NCBI GenBank assembly: GCA_937974415.1 | Contig: CALJXB010000423.1 | Span: 1-6,127 of the forward strand | Direction of reading: 5' to 3' | From: an uncultured Kiloniellales bacterium | GTDB taxonomy: Bacteria; Pseudomonadota; Alphaproteobacteria; Kiloniellales; JAKSDN01 | DNA: 6,127 bases | Shown: piece after piece, positions 1 to 6,127 of the stretch | Position numbering within the stretch: position 1 is the first letter of the stretch | How the letters are laid out: every line of letters begins with the position of its first letter | The notes under the pieces: generated by a model | Told to the model about the DNA's origin: nothing | What the model saw: only the letters and a program-made list of their open reading frames with translations | Database searches by the model: none | Translations under genes and position numbers: made by a program

Positions 1-1455
1 GCCGGTCGGCCAGCGCGCCGTCATGGTCTTCAGCTTGGTATAGAAGCGCACGCCCTCGGGCCCGTGCATGTGATGGTCGCCGAACAGCGAGCGCTTCCAG
101 CCGCCGAAGCTGTGGAAGGCCATGGGCACCGGGATCGGCACGTTGATCCCGACCATGCCGATCTTGGTGCTGTTGGCGAAATGCCGGGCGGCATCGCCGT
201 CGCGGGTGAAGATGGCCGTGCCGTTGCCGAATTCGTGGTCGTTGACCATCTGGAGGGCCGCGCCGTAGTCGTCCGCCCGCACCACCGAGAGCACCGGCCC
301 GAAGATTTCCTTTTGATAGATTTCCATGTCCGTGGTGACCCGGTCGAAGATCGAGCCGCCCATGAAATAGCCGTTCTCGTAGCCCTGCAGGTTCAGGCCC
401 CGGCCGTCGACCACCAGCTCCGCGCCTTCCTTGACGCCCTGGTCGATGAAGCCCATCACCTTGTCGAAGTGCTCCTTGGTGTTGAGCGGACCCATCTCGG
501 TCTCCGGGTCGTTGCCCGGCCCCACCTTGAGGGCGCGGACCCGGGGCGAGAGCTTGTCGATCAGGGTATCGGCCACCTGGTCGCCGACCGCCACGGCCAC
601 GGAGATCGCCATGCAGCGCTCTCCGGCCGAGCCGTAAGCGGCGCCCATGATGGCGTCGCTCGCCTGGTCCATGTCGGCGTCGGGCAGCACCACCATGTGG
701 TTCTTGGCGCCGCCCAGCGCCTGGACCCGCTTATTGTTGGCGCAGCCGGTGTGGTAGATGTATTCGGCGATCGGCGTCGAGCCGACGAAGCTGACCGCCT
801 GGATGCCGGGGTGGGCGAGGATCGCGTTGACCGCCACCTTGTCGCCCTGGACCACGTTAAACACGCCGTCGGGAAGGCCGGCCTGCTTGTAGAGGTCCGC
901 CAGGCGCAGGGAGAAGGAGGGGTCCTTTTCCGAGGGCTTCAAGATGAAACAATTGCCGCAGGCGATCGCGAGGGGCGACATCCACAGCGGAATCATGGCC
1001 GGGAAGTTGAACGGGGTGATGCCGGCCACCACGCCGAGGGGCTGGCGCACGGAATAGCTGTCGACGCCGCTGCCGACGTCCTCGGAAAACTCGCCCTTGA
1101 GGAGATGGGGAATGCCGCAGGCGAACTCGACCACCTCCAAGCCGCGGGTGATCGAGCCCTTGGCGTCGTCCACCGTCTTGCCGTGTTCTTCGGTGATCGC
1201 GGACGCCAGCTCGTCCATGTGCTGCTCGATGAGGCCCTTGAGGCGGAACATGACCCGCGCGCGCCGAAGCGGCGGCGTCGCGGCCCAAGCGGGAAACGCA
1301 GCGTTCGCCGCGCCGACCGCGGCATCGAGCTCGCCCTCGTCGGCGAAGGCGACCCGCCGGATCAGCTCGCCCAAGGCCGGATTGAAGACATCGCCATGGC
1401 GCCCGCTGGCGCCCTCGACCACCTGGCCGCCGATAAAATGATTGATCGTTTCCAT
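1..1455 (-). CDS. mmsA: Methylmalonate-semialdehyde dehydrogenase (CoA-acylating), C-terminus cut by window edge
   Basis: This enzyme oxidises methylmalonate semialdehyde or malonate semialdehyde with NAD+ and CoA, giving propionyl-CoA or acetyl-CoA and CO2. It acts in cytosolic valine or myo-inositol catabolism. Reading the minus strand gives 485 codons from [10 protein letters not shown] to ARWPTG with no stop; family members are about 500 residues, so roughly 15 are missing past the left edge. Visible landmarks are TPFNFP at 147-152, with the oxyanion-hole Asn150; FVGST at 223-227 in the NAD site; the catalytic Cys281 in SAGERCMA; and KEIFGPV near 382-388. The Glu that acts as general base in hydrolytic aldehyde dehydrogenases (ELGG) is Ala246 here, in QALGGAKNH. 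Loss of that Glu is typical of the CoA-acylating MmsA/IolA branch. The start is the ATG at 1453-1455, preceded by a purine-rich GAGAG about 7 bases upstream. The gene is divergent from the next one. MmsA and IolA cannot be told apart without more context. Confidence 0.96.
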   Translation of the reverse strand, partial: METINHFIGGQVVEGASGRHGDVFNPALGELIRRVAFADEGELDAAVGAANAAFPAWAATPPLRRARVMFRLKGLIEQHMDELASAITEEHGKTVDDAKGSITRGLEVVEFACGIPHLLKGEFSEDVGSGVDSYSVRQPLGVVAGITPFNFPAMIPLWMSPLAIACGNCFILKPSEKDPSFSLRLADLYKQAGLPDGVFNVVQGDKVAVNAILAHPGIQAVSFVGSTPIAEYIYHTGCANNKRVQALGGAKNHMVVLPDADMDQASDAIMGAAYGSAGERCMAISVAVAVGDQVADTLIDKLSPRVRALKVGPGNDPETEMGPLNTKEHFDKVMGFIDQGVKEGAELVVDGRGLNLQGYENGYFMGGSIFDRVTTDMEIYQKEIFGPVLSVVRADDYGAALQMVNDHEFGNGTAIFTRDGDAARHFANSTKIGMVGINVPIPVPMAFHSFGGWKRSLFGDHHMHGPEGVRFYTKLKTMTARWPTG

Positions 1456-1501
1456 CGTCAGTCTCTCAGCCTCTTGCCCCGGATAACCGTCTTCGTGGCA
1501 A

Positions 1502-1528
1502 ACTATACCCTGGCTTCACGCGGCTCAA
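1502..1528 (-). promoter_or_regulatory. Candidate sigma-70-type promoter for mmsA
   Basis: On the minus strand there is a TTGAGC box (1523-1528), a 15-bp spacer and a TATAGT box (1502-1507). They match the consensus at 4/6 and 5/6 positions. Transcription would start near 1495 and leave a leader of about 40 nt before the mmsA ATG. The spacer is shorter than the ideal 17 bp, so this is a candidate only. I see no convincing operator palindrome in the 107-bp divergent region and no clear promoter facing the other way. Confidence 0.3.
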
Positions 1529-1562
1529 CCGCCCGCGAAGCAGGGCCAATCCTGATGTCCGA

Positions 1563-1958
1563 ATGATGGACGATAGTCGTCGCACCCTTCGCACGTGCTT
1601 GTTGCGGCTGGCGGCCGAACGGCGGACAGCGACCTATCACGAGCTGGCCGACCTGGCGGGCGTGCCGCCGCCCCATCGTATCCACAGCCTGACCCTGCTG
1701 CTCGAAGACCTGGTCCGCGAGGATCATGCCGCCGGCCGGCCGCTCATCGCCGCCAGCGCGGTCAGCCGGGCTCAGAACGGTATCCCGGGGCGGGGCTTCT
1801 TCCAGCTCCTGCAGGGCTTGGGCCGCTATCGCGGCAGCGACCGCGGCGCCGAGGCCGCCGCCTGTCACGACGCGGAGCTGAAAGCGGCCTGGGACTTTTG
1901 GGGGGACTATTGGGGCGAAGGCGCGAGCGGCGATGGGCGGCCGAGCGAGGGCCGCTGA
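1563..1958 (+). CDS. Conserved-looking hypothetical protein, possible helix-turn-helix-like N-terminal half
   Basis: This is a 131-residue soluble protein of unknown function, with no signal peptide or membrane segment. Residues 5-55 read like two or three amphipathic helices. They include TATYHELADLAGVP at 22-35, which resembles the helix-turn-helix part of winged-helix or alkyltransferase-like domains (T-Y-x-E-L-A). A middle block, AGRPLIAASAVSR at 57-69, is followed by a Gly/Phe-rich turn, GIPGRGFFQLL at 73-83. The C-terminal part has Trp110, Trp113 and Trp117, then a Gly/Ser-rich tail. There is no PCHR active site, so it is not a methyltransferase. The start is the first of two tandem ATGs (1563 and 1566); no strong Shine-Dalgarno site is visible. 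It lies 107 bp from divergent mmsA and 62 bp upstream of mlaE, so it could share a transcript with the mla genes. From memory, similar small proteins occur in other alphaproteobacteria, but I could not check this. Confidence 0.8.
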   Translation: MMDDSRRTLRTCLLRLAAERRTATYHELADLAGVPPPHRIHSLTLLLEDLVREDHAAGRPLIAASAVSRAQNGIPGRGFFQLLQGLGRYRGSDRGAEAAACHDAELKAAWDFWGDYWGEGASGDGRPSEGR

Positions 1959-1966
1959 ACGGCGAG

Positions 1967-1995
1967 TTTTTCTGCGCCCTTACTTCCGTTACACT
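1967..1995 (+). promoter_or_regulatory. Weak candidate promoter upstream of the mla operon
   Basis: A TTTTTC box (1967-1972) and a TACACT box (1990-1995) are separated by 17 bp in the only gap before mlaE. This short gap is noticeably AT-richer than its surroundings. The upstream box is a poor match to TTGACA, so the support is mainly spacing, composition and position. Transcription from it would start about 20 bases before the mlaE ATG. Confidence 0.2.
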
Positions 1996-2020
1996 TAGAG
2001 CATCTTCTTAAGGTGCACCC

Positions 2021-3241
2021 ATGCCGAACCCTTTTAAGCCTGCGGAAGTCCGTCATGGCGCCCGCGACAGCCGGCCGCGTGGCGCCGCCAGCCGTTCGGT
2101 CGCTTCGGGCACCCGGGCCGGGGCGCGCCTCGCCCGGCGCCAGGACGCCGACTGCCTCGTGCTCGAACTGGCCGGGCCCTGGACCACGATGACGGTCGCG
2201 GCTCAGGACGTCGCGCTCGACGGCCTGGTACCGAACGGCGCGCGGTCTGCGCGCATCGACCTCGCGGGCCTCGAGGCCTTCGACACCGCGGGCGCCTTGC
2301 TGGTGCATCGCACGACCAAGCAGCTCGCCGCCCGCGGCCTGGAGGTCGAACTGAGCGGCGGCCTCGAGACCCACCGCGGTCTGATCGAAACGGTGCGCAG
2401 CCACGACCTCGACTGCCCGCCGCCGCCGCCGGCCAGGAGTGCGCTGACGACCCTCATGGAGCGGACCGGCCGCTCGACCTACTTCGTGCTCGACGAGGCC
2501 CTCAGCCTGACCAATTTCCTCGGGCATACGGTAGTCGTCCTCGTCCGCTCGCTGCTTCGCCCCGGCCGGATCCGCTGGACGGCGCTGATCAACCAGATGG
2601 AGCGGACGGGCCTCAACGCCATGCCGATCGTCGGCCTGATCTCGTTCCTGATCGGCGTGGTGCTGGCCTATCAGGGCGCCGATCAGCTCAAGAAGTTCGG
2701 AGCCGAGATCTTCACCGTGAACCTGGTCGGGGTCGGCGTCCTGCGCGAGATGGCGATCATGCTGACGGCGATCGTCGTGGCCGGGCGCTCCGGCTCGGCC
2801 TTCACGGCCCAGATCGGCACCATGAAGGTCAACGAGGAGATCGATGCCATGCGCACCATCGGCCTCGACCCCATGGAGGTCCTGGTGCTGCCGCGGGTGC
2901 TGGCGCTGATCTTGGTGTTGCCGCTGCTCACCTTCTACGCCGATATCATGGGCCTGCTCGGCGGCGCGGTGATGGCCAACTGGGCGCTCGACATCTCGTT
3001 CTTCCAATTCGCCCGGCAGTTCAACGTCGGGGTGCCGGTGTGGTCGTTCTGGGTCGGCCTCATCAAGGCGCCGGTCTTCGCCTTCATTATCGCCGTGGTC
3101 GGCTGCTACGAAGGCTTCAAGGTGTCGATCAGCGCCGAATCGGTGGGTCAGCGAACCACCGCCGCGGTGGTCGAGGCGATCTTTCTGGTGATCGTGCTCG
3201 ACGCGCTCTTTTCCATCATCTTTTCCATCCTGGGCATCTGA
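2021..3241 (+). CDS. mlaE: MlaE-family lipid ABC transporter permease with fused N-terminal STAS domain
   Basis: This is the inner-membrane permease of an Mla-type phospholipid transporter, 406 residues against about 260 for E. coli MlaE. Residues 1-35 are Arg-rich and probably disordered. Residues 36-130 form a STAS domain with IDLAGLEAFDTAG at 79-91; Thr89 sits where E. coli MlaB has its conserved Thr in DTGG. A Pro-rich linker (PPPPP, 133-137) follows. The MlaE domain spans about 145-406: an interfacial helix near 163-180, then about five membrane segments near 203-220, 240-256, 290-316, 340-363 and 382-403. The family coupling segment NEEIDAMRTIGLDP lies at 271-284. The start ATG is preceded by AAGGTG (2010-2015) at 5-bp spacing. 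The stop overlaps the mlaF start by one base (TGATG), which implies translational coupling. The fused STAS domain probably replaces a separate MlaB subunit. Confidence 0.96.
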   Translation: MPNPFKPAEVRHGARDSRPRGAASRSVASGTRAGARLARRQDADCLVLELAGPWTTMTVAAQDVALDGLVPNGARSARIDLAGLEAFDTAGALLVHRTTKQLAARGLEVELSGGLETHRGLIETVRSHDLDCPPPPPARSALTTLMERTGRSTYFVLDEALSLTNFLGHTVVVLVRSLLRPGRIRWTALINQMERTGLNAMPIVGLISFLIGVVLAYQGADQLKKFGAEIFTVNLVGVGVLREMAIMLTAIVVAGRSGSAFTAQIGTMKVNEEIDAMRTIGLDPMEVLVLPRVLALILVLPLLTFYADIMGLLGGAVMANWALDISFFQFARQFNVGVPVWSFWVGLIKAPVFAFIIAVVGCYEGFKVSISAESVGQRTTAAVVEAIFLVIVLDALFSIIFSILGI

Positions 3242-4146
3242 TGAACGCGGCTACCGATACGGCTCCCGAAGCGACGCCCGACGGCCTGACGGCCCCGCCT
3301 CCGGCCATCGAGGTGCGCGGCCTGCGCACCCAGTTCGGCCCCCAGGTCATTCACGACGACCTCGATTTTCAGGTCGAACCCGGCGAGATCATGGGCGTGG
3401 TCGGCGGCTCGGGGACCGGCAAATCGGTGCTCCTGCGGACGATCATCGGCCTGATCAAGCCGGCAGCCGGGCGGATCGCCGTGTTGGGGCAGGACACCGG
3501 GCGCCTCAGGCCGGCCGACGTGCGAGCCATGCAGCGGCGCTGGGGCGTCCTGTTCCAGGACGGCGCCCTCTTCTCATCGCTGACGGTCGAGCAGAACATC
3601 GAGGTCCCCTTGCGCGAACACACCCGCCTCAGGCCGCAGATGCGCCGCCAGATCGCCGGTCTCAAGATCGGCCTGGTGGGCCTGCCACCGGACGCCGCCA
3701 ACAAGTACCCGGCCGAGCTCTCCGGCGGCATGCGCAAGCGCGCCGGGCTGGCCCGCGCCCTGGCGCTCGACCCCGAGATCCTGTTCCTCGACGAACCGAC
3801 CGCCGGGCTCGATCCCATCGGCGCCAACAAGTTCGATGGGCTTGTCCAAGAGCTGTCCCGGGCGCTCGGCCTCACCCTCGTCATGGTGACCCACGATCTC
3901 GACAGCCTCCACGCCATCTGCGACCGGATCTCGGTACTGATCGACAAACGTGTTAAGGTCGGCACCATCGACGAGCTGATGCAGCTGCCCGATGCCTGGA
4001 TCCAGGACTATTTCCGGGGGCCGCGCGGGCGGGCGGCATCGGCGAGCGGCGAACGGCGTCTCCGACACGGGGAGGCTCATGCGGGGGGCCTAGGGGTTTC
4101 GAAGGCGGACACCTTGAACGTGGGCGGCGAGAGGGAGGACGCCTGA
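3241..4146 (+). CDS. mlaF: MlaF-type ABC transporter ATP-binding protein
   Basis: This is the cytoplasmic ATPase that drives the MlaE permease, 301 residues. All ABC motifs are intact: Walker A GGSGTGKS at 55-62, Q-loop Gln106 in LFQDGALF, signature LSGGM at 160-164, Walker B ILFLDEP at 180-186, D-loop AGLD at 188-191 and H-loop His218 in VTHD. LSGGM and LFQDGALFSSLTV are typical of the MlaF/Mkl group. The reading frame is open upstream to 3040, but the start at 3241 is chosen because it overlaps the mlaE stop (TGATG) and gives a normal N-terminus. About 20 Ala/Pro/Thr-rich residues precede the domain. After the usual end near DYFRGPRGR (about 264), a low-complexity tail of about 37 residues continues to the stop. 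The E. coli protein is shorter, about 270 residues. The end of this tail contains the ribosome-binding site of mlaD. Confidence 0.96.
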   Translation: MNAATDTAPEATPDGLTAPPPAIEVRGLRTQFGPQVIHDDLDFQVEPGEIMGVVGGSGTGKSVLLRTIIGLIKPAAGRIAVLGQDTGRLRPADVRAMQRRWGVLFQDGALFSSLTVEQNIEVPLREHTRLRPQMRRQIAGLKIGLVGLPPDAANKYPAELSGGMRKRAGLARALALDPEILFLDEPTAGLDPIGANKFDGLVQELSRALGLTLVMVTHDLDSLHAICDRISVLIDKRVKVGTIDELMQLPDAWIQDYFRGPRGRAASASGERRLRHGEAHAGGLGVSKADTLNVGGEREDA

Positions 4147-4149
4147 GCC

Positions 4150-5184
4150 ATGGAGACGCGCGCCAACTACGTGCTCGTGGGCGGCTTCGTGCTGCTGCTC
4201 CTGGCCGGCTTGGCCGCCTTCGTCCTGTGGTTCGCCAAACTGCAGTTCGATACGGAGTTCGCGCGCTACGACGTCCATTTTACCGGCACGATCACGGGCC
4301 TCAACGAAGGCGGCCCGGTGCGCTTCAGCGGCGTGCGCGTCGGCGAGGTCATCCATATTCGGCTCGATCCCGAGGACCCCGGCCAAGTCCTCGTGACCAT
4401 CGAGGTCGATGCCGCTACACCGGTGCGCCAGGACACCCGCGCCAGCCTCGAAATCGAAGGCTTGACCGGTGCCCGCTATGTCCTTCTGAAGGGCGGTTCC
4501 CCAGATTCGCCTCCGCTCGTTCCCGAGGCGGGCCAGAAGCATGCCATGATCGCCTCGGAAACCTCCGGCCTGCAGCAAGTGCTCGAAGGGGCGCCGGAGC
4601 TGCTTGCCAGCGCCACCATCCTGATGGCCCAAGCGACGGCGTTCCTCAGCGAAGAAAACCGGGCCAATCTGGAAGCCACGCTCGCCAACCTGAACACCCT
4701 GACCGGCGTTCTGGCCGGGCGCGGCGACGAAATCGGCCAGCTGATCGACCAGACCGGCGAGACCATGGCAGCGCTCAATCGCACGGCGGCCACCTTCGAG
4801 CTGCTGGTCACTCAGGTCCGCGAGGATAGCGCTCGGCTCGCCGACCGCGCCGACGACGCCGTGACGGCCGTCGAGCAGCTGACCGCCTCGCTCGACCAAT
4901 CGGTCGGCAGCAGCGCCGAGGCCGTCAAGGTTCTGTTGGACGATATGCGTGGCTCGGCCGCCGCCTTCACCAAGATGACGGAAGAGATCCAGGCCATGGT
5001 CGCGGAAAACCGCGAACCCTTCCGCGACTTCACCGCCGGCGGCCTTTACGATCTGAACACCCTGCTGATCGAAGCCCGCGCACTCTTGTCCGGGCTCAAC
5101 AGGGTGACCACCGAAGTGGAGCGCGATCCCGCCCGGTTCCTGTTCGGAGATCAACAGAGAGGCTATGAAGCAGGAAAACCCTAA
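4150..5184 (+). CDS. mlaD: MlaD-type MCE-domain lipid-binding protein with long helical C-terminus
   Basis: This is the substrate-binding subunit of the transporter. It is anchored in the inner membrane and expected to form a hexameric ring in the periplasm that passes lipid between MlaE and downstream partners. The 344 residues contain one N-terminal membrane helix at 7-29 with a short cytoplasmic stub (METRANY). An MCE domain follows at about 36-115, with GPVRFSGVRVGEV at 55-67 and the strand GARYVLLKGG at 107-116. Residues 135-320 are Ala/Leu/Glu-rich and predicted helical, much longer than the tail of E. coli MlaD (about 183 residues in total). The end, ERDPARFLFGDQQRGYE at 324-340, resembles the conserved tail of alphaproteobacterial homologues as I recall them. 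The start has GGGAGGA (4133-4139) 10 bp upstream and lies 3 bp after the mlaF stop. Its 3' end overlaps the lipoprotein gene by 20 bp. Confidence 0.95.
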   Translation: METRANYVLVGGFVLLLLAGLAAFVLWFAKLQFDTEFARYDVHFTGTITGLNEGGPVRFSGVRVGEVIHIRLDPEDPGQVLVTIEVDAATPVRQDTRASLEIEGLTGARYVLLKGGSPDSPPLVPEAGQKHAMIASETSGLQQVLEGAPELLASATILMAQATAFLSEENRANLEATLANLNTLTGVLAGRGDEIGQLIDQTGETMAALNRTAATFELLVTQVREDSARLADRADDAVTAVEQLTASLDQSVGSSAEAVKVLLDDMRGSAAAFTKMTEEIQAMVAENREPFRDFTAGGLYDLNTLLIEARALLSGLNRVTTEVERDPARFLFGDQQRGYEAGKP

Positions 5185-5824
5185 CGACCCGCGGCGCCGC
5201 GCGATCATCGCTTCGGCGCTCATCGTGCCGCTCGGGCTGGTGCTGGTGGGCTGCGAGCTGTCGGTGCCCGGTCAGGGCCCGCCGCCCGCGCTCTATCGGC
5301 TGACGCCGAAGAGCACCTTCAGCGAGGACCTGCCGGTCGTCGATTGGCAATTGGTCCTGGAGATCCCGGTCGCGGACGCCGGCCTCAGCACCACCCGCGT
5401 CGCCTTGCAGATGACCCCCACCCAGCTGGAATACTATGCCCGCTCCAGCTGGACCGACCGGGCGCCCTTGATGGTTCAGACCCTGATGATTGAATCCTTC
5501 GAGAATTCCGGGCGCATCGTGGCGGTCGGGCGCGAATCGGTCGGTCTGCGCGCCGATTACATCCTTAAATCGGAGCTGCGCGAGTTTCAGGCCGAATACT
5601 TCCACGGCGCCCTGCCCAGCGTGCGGGTCGCCATCAACGCCAAGCTGGTGCAAATGCCCAGGCGGACCATCATCGGCTCCGAGAGCTTCGAGGCCGCGGC
5701 CGAGGCCAAGGCGGATACCTTGGAGGACATCATCGTCGCCTACGACGAAGCCCTCGGCAGCGTTCTGAAAGATCTGGTAGGATGGACGCTCATCACGGGC
5801 CAAGATGCGCTCGGCGATAGCTAA
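5165..5824 (+). CDS. ABC-type transport auxiliary lipoprotein, PqiC-like
   Basis: This is a 219-residue lipoprotein that looks like the ABC transport auxiliary family (PqiC/DUF330-type), found as the last gene of many MCE transporter operons. The signal peptide has a basic n-region (Arg10-Arg12), a hydrophobic stretch at 13-26 and the lipobox LVGC at 27-30, which predicts acylation of Cys30. The +2 residue is Glu, not Asp, which fits outer-membrane sorting by the Lol pathway, though that rule is best established in enterics. The mature part has features I associate with the family: ALYRLTP at 40-46, a strand VLEIPVADAGL, TQLEYYARSSW, a helix near 100-112, then ADYILKSELREFQAEY at 130-145. The start ATG overlaps mlaD by 20 bp, with GAGAGG at 5157-5162 only 2 bases upstream, so translation is likely coupled to mlaD. 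Family assignment rests on motif recognition and operon position. Confidence 0.88.
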   Translation: MKQENPNDPRRRAIIASALIVPLGLVLVGCELSVPGQGPPPALYRLTPKSTFSEDLPVVDWQLVLEIPVADAGLSTTRVALQMTPTQLEYYARSSWTDRAPLMVQTLMIESFENSGRIVAVGRESVGLRADYILKSELREFQAEYFHGALPSVRVAINAKLVQMPRRTIIGSESFEAAAEAKADTLEDIIVAYDEALGSVLKDLVGWTLITGQDALGDS

Positions 5825-5831
5825 TCCCAAC

Positions 5832-5862
5832 CGGCGGCTTGCCTGACTCGGCCAAGCCGTTG
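5832..5862 (+). terminator. Stem-loop after the mla operon, possible weak terminator
   Basis: An inverted repeat lies 8 bp after the lipoprotein stop: CGGCTTG (5835-5841) pairs perfectly with CAAGCCG (5853-5859). The stem extends outwards by two G-U pairs and one C-G pair, giving about 10 bp around an 11-base loop. No run of T follows, so it is not a classical intrinsic terminator. It may mark the 3' end of the operon transcript or protect it from decay. Confidence 0.35.
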
Positions 5863-5927
5863 CACACTCACGGTTACGGCATCGGGGCAACGAAGGCCGG
5901 ACACGCAGCACCAAAGGACGTCGCCTC

Positions 5928-6127
5928 ATGAGCGAAATTTCGGACCTCAAACAGCGGGTGGAAGCGGTCGGCCAGAAGATCGGCCAGCTCGCCGAGCAGG
6001 AAAGCAATTATGGTGAGCGCCTCACCGACCTTCTCAACGCCGTGGAACAAGGCTTTGCCCGGAGCAAGCAGGAAACCAAAAAACTCAATGACGACCTCGT
6101 AAGCGCCCAAGACGAGGTCAAGAAACT
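5928..6127 (+). CDS. N-terminal fragment of a charged, probably coiled-coil protein of unknown function
   Basis: Sixty-six complete codons are visible from ATG at 5928, and the frame is still open at the right edge. The protein begins MSEISDLKQRVEAVGQ and is rich in Glu, Lys, Gln, Asp and Leu, with no Pro and few aromatics. Leucine, valine and isoleucine recur at heptad-like intervals (I4, L7, V11, V14, I18, L21), so a coiled coil is likely. There is no signal peptide or membrane helix in the visible part, so it appears cytoplasmic, at least at its N-terminus. AAGGA (5914-5918) lies 9 bp before the ATG and supports the start. It is separated from the lipoprotein gene by 103 bp containing a stem-loop, so it is probably a separate transcription unit. 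No domain can be recognised from the fragment. Confidence 0.8.
   Translation, partial: MSEISDLKQRVEAVGQKIGQLAEQESNYGERLTDLLNAVEQGFARSKQETKKLNDDLVSAQDEVKK

Noticed and set aside
64..1566. A 500-codon open frame on the plus strand antisense to mmsA
   Set aside because: Its product is a His/Asp/Arg/Val-rich string with no recognisable domain. The opposite strand encodes a complete set of aldehyde dehydrogenase motifs, so this is a high-GC shadow frame.
1584..1670. The small hypothetical protein as an O6-alkylguanine DNA alkyltransferase or alkyltransferase-like protein
   Set aside because: Only the short T-Y-x-E-L-A segment is reminiscent. The PCHR active-site motif and its surrounding conserved residues are absent.
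1907..3007. A 366-codon open frame on the minus strand across mlaE and the preceding gap
   Set aside because: The translation is rich in His, Gln, Arg and Asp without any motif, and it lies opposite a clear MlaE permease. It is an artefact of GC-rich codon usage.
3040..3240. Upstream extension of the MlaF reading frame by 67 codons
   Set aside because: The stretch lies inside mlaE in another frame and gives an Arg/Gly/Leu-rich sequence unlike an ABC protein N-terminus. The ATG at 3241 has the typical coupled TGATG arrangement.
4090..5223. A 377-codon open frame on the minus strand across mlaD
   Set aside because: It lies opposite a clear MCE protein and shows only low-complexity composition, so it is a shadow frame.
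5165..5254. Possible twin-arginine (Tat) signal in the lipoprotein because of Arg10-Arg12
   Set aside because: The Arg residues lack the S/T-R-R-x-F-L-K context. The lipobox with a standard hydrophobic region is explained by an ordinary Sec lipoprotein signal.
5096..6007. A 303-codon minus-strand open frame across the lipoprotein gene
   Set aside because: It runs opposite a gene with a clear lipobox and family motifs, and crosses an intergenic region and part of the next gene. It has no recognisable domain.

Overview
The window is GC-rich DNA with dense, mostly plus-strand coding and short gaps. It looks like a chromosomal segment of an alphaproteobacterium, possibly Rhodospirillales-like. 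That placement is inferred from three things: high G+C, the set of protein families, and an MlaE permease fused to a STAS domain in an E-F-D-lipoprotein gene order. No sequence search was possible. I see no insertion sequence, phage gene, tRNA, rRNA or CRISPR array.

Layout. (1) Positions 1-1455, minus strand: a CoA-acylating methylmalonate-semialdehyde dehydrogenase (MmsA), cut at its C-terminus by the window edge. (2) A 107-bp divergent intergenic region with a candidate mmsA promoter. (3) Positions 1563-1958, plus strand: a small protein of unknown function with a possible helix-turn-helix-like N-terminal half. (4) Positions 2021-5824, plus strand: a tightly packed four-gene operon encoding an Mla/MCE-type lipid transporter. 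Its genes are a STAS-MlaE fusion permease, the MlaF ATPase, an MlaD-type MCE protein with a long helical tail, and a PqiC-like ABC auxiliary lipoprotein. Junctions are a 1-bp overlap, a 3-bp gap and a 20-bp overlap. (5) A roughly 100-bp gap with a stem-loop, then the first 66 codons of a charged, probably coiled-coil protein that runs off the right edge.

How it works together. MlaF should power MlaE in the inner membrane. The STAS domain fused to MlaE probably stands in for a separate MlaB. MlaD, anchored by one N-terminal helix, should form a ring on the periplasmic side and carry lipid. Its tail of about 230 residues and the outer-membrane-type lipoprotein make a PqiB/PqiC-like bridging arrangement plausible, as opposed to an MlaC shuttle. 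No mlaC or mlaA is visible here. MmsA belongs to valine or myo-inositol catabolism and looks functionally unrelated to the transporter.

I do not see a wholly new system. The most interesting point is the hybrid Mla/Pqi-like architecture of the transporter.
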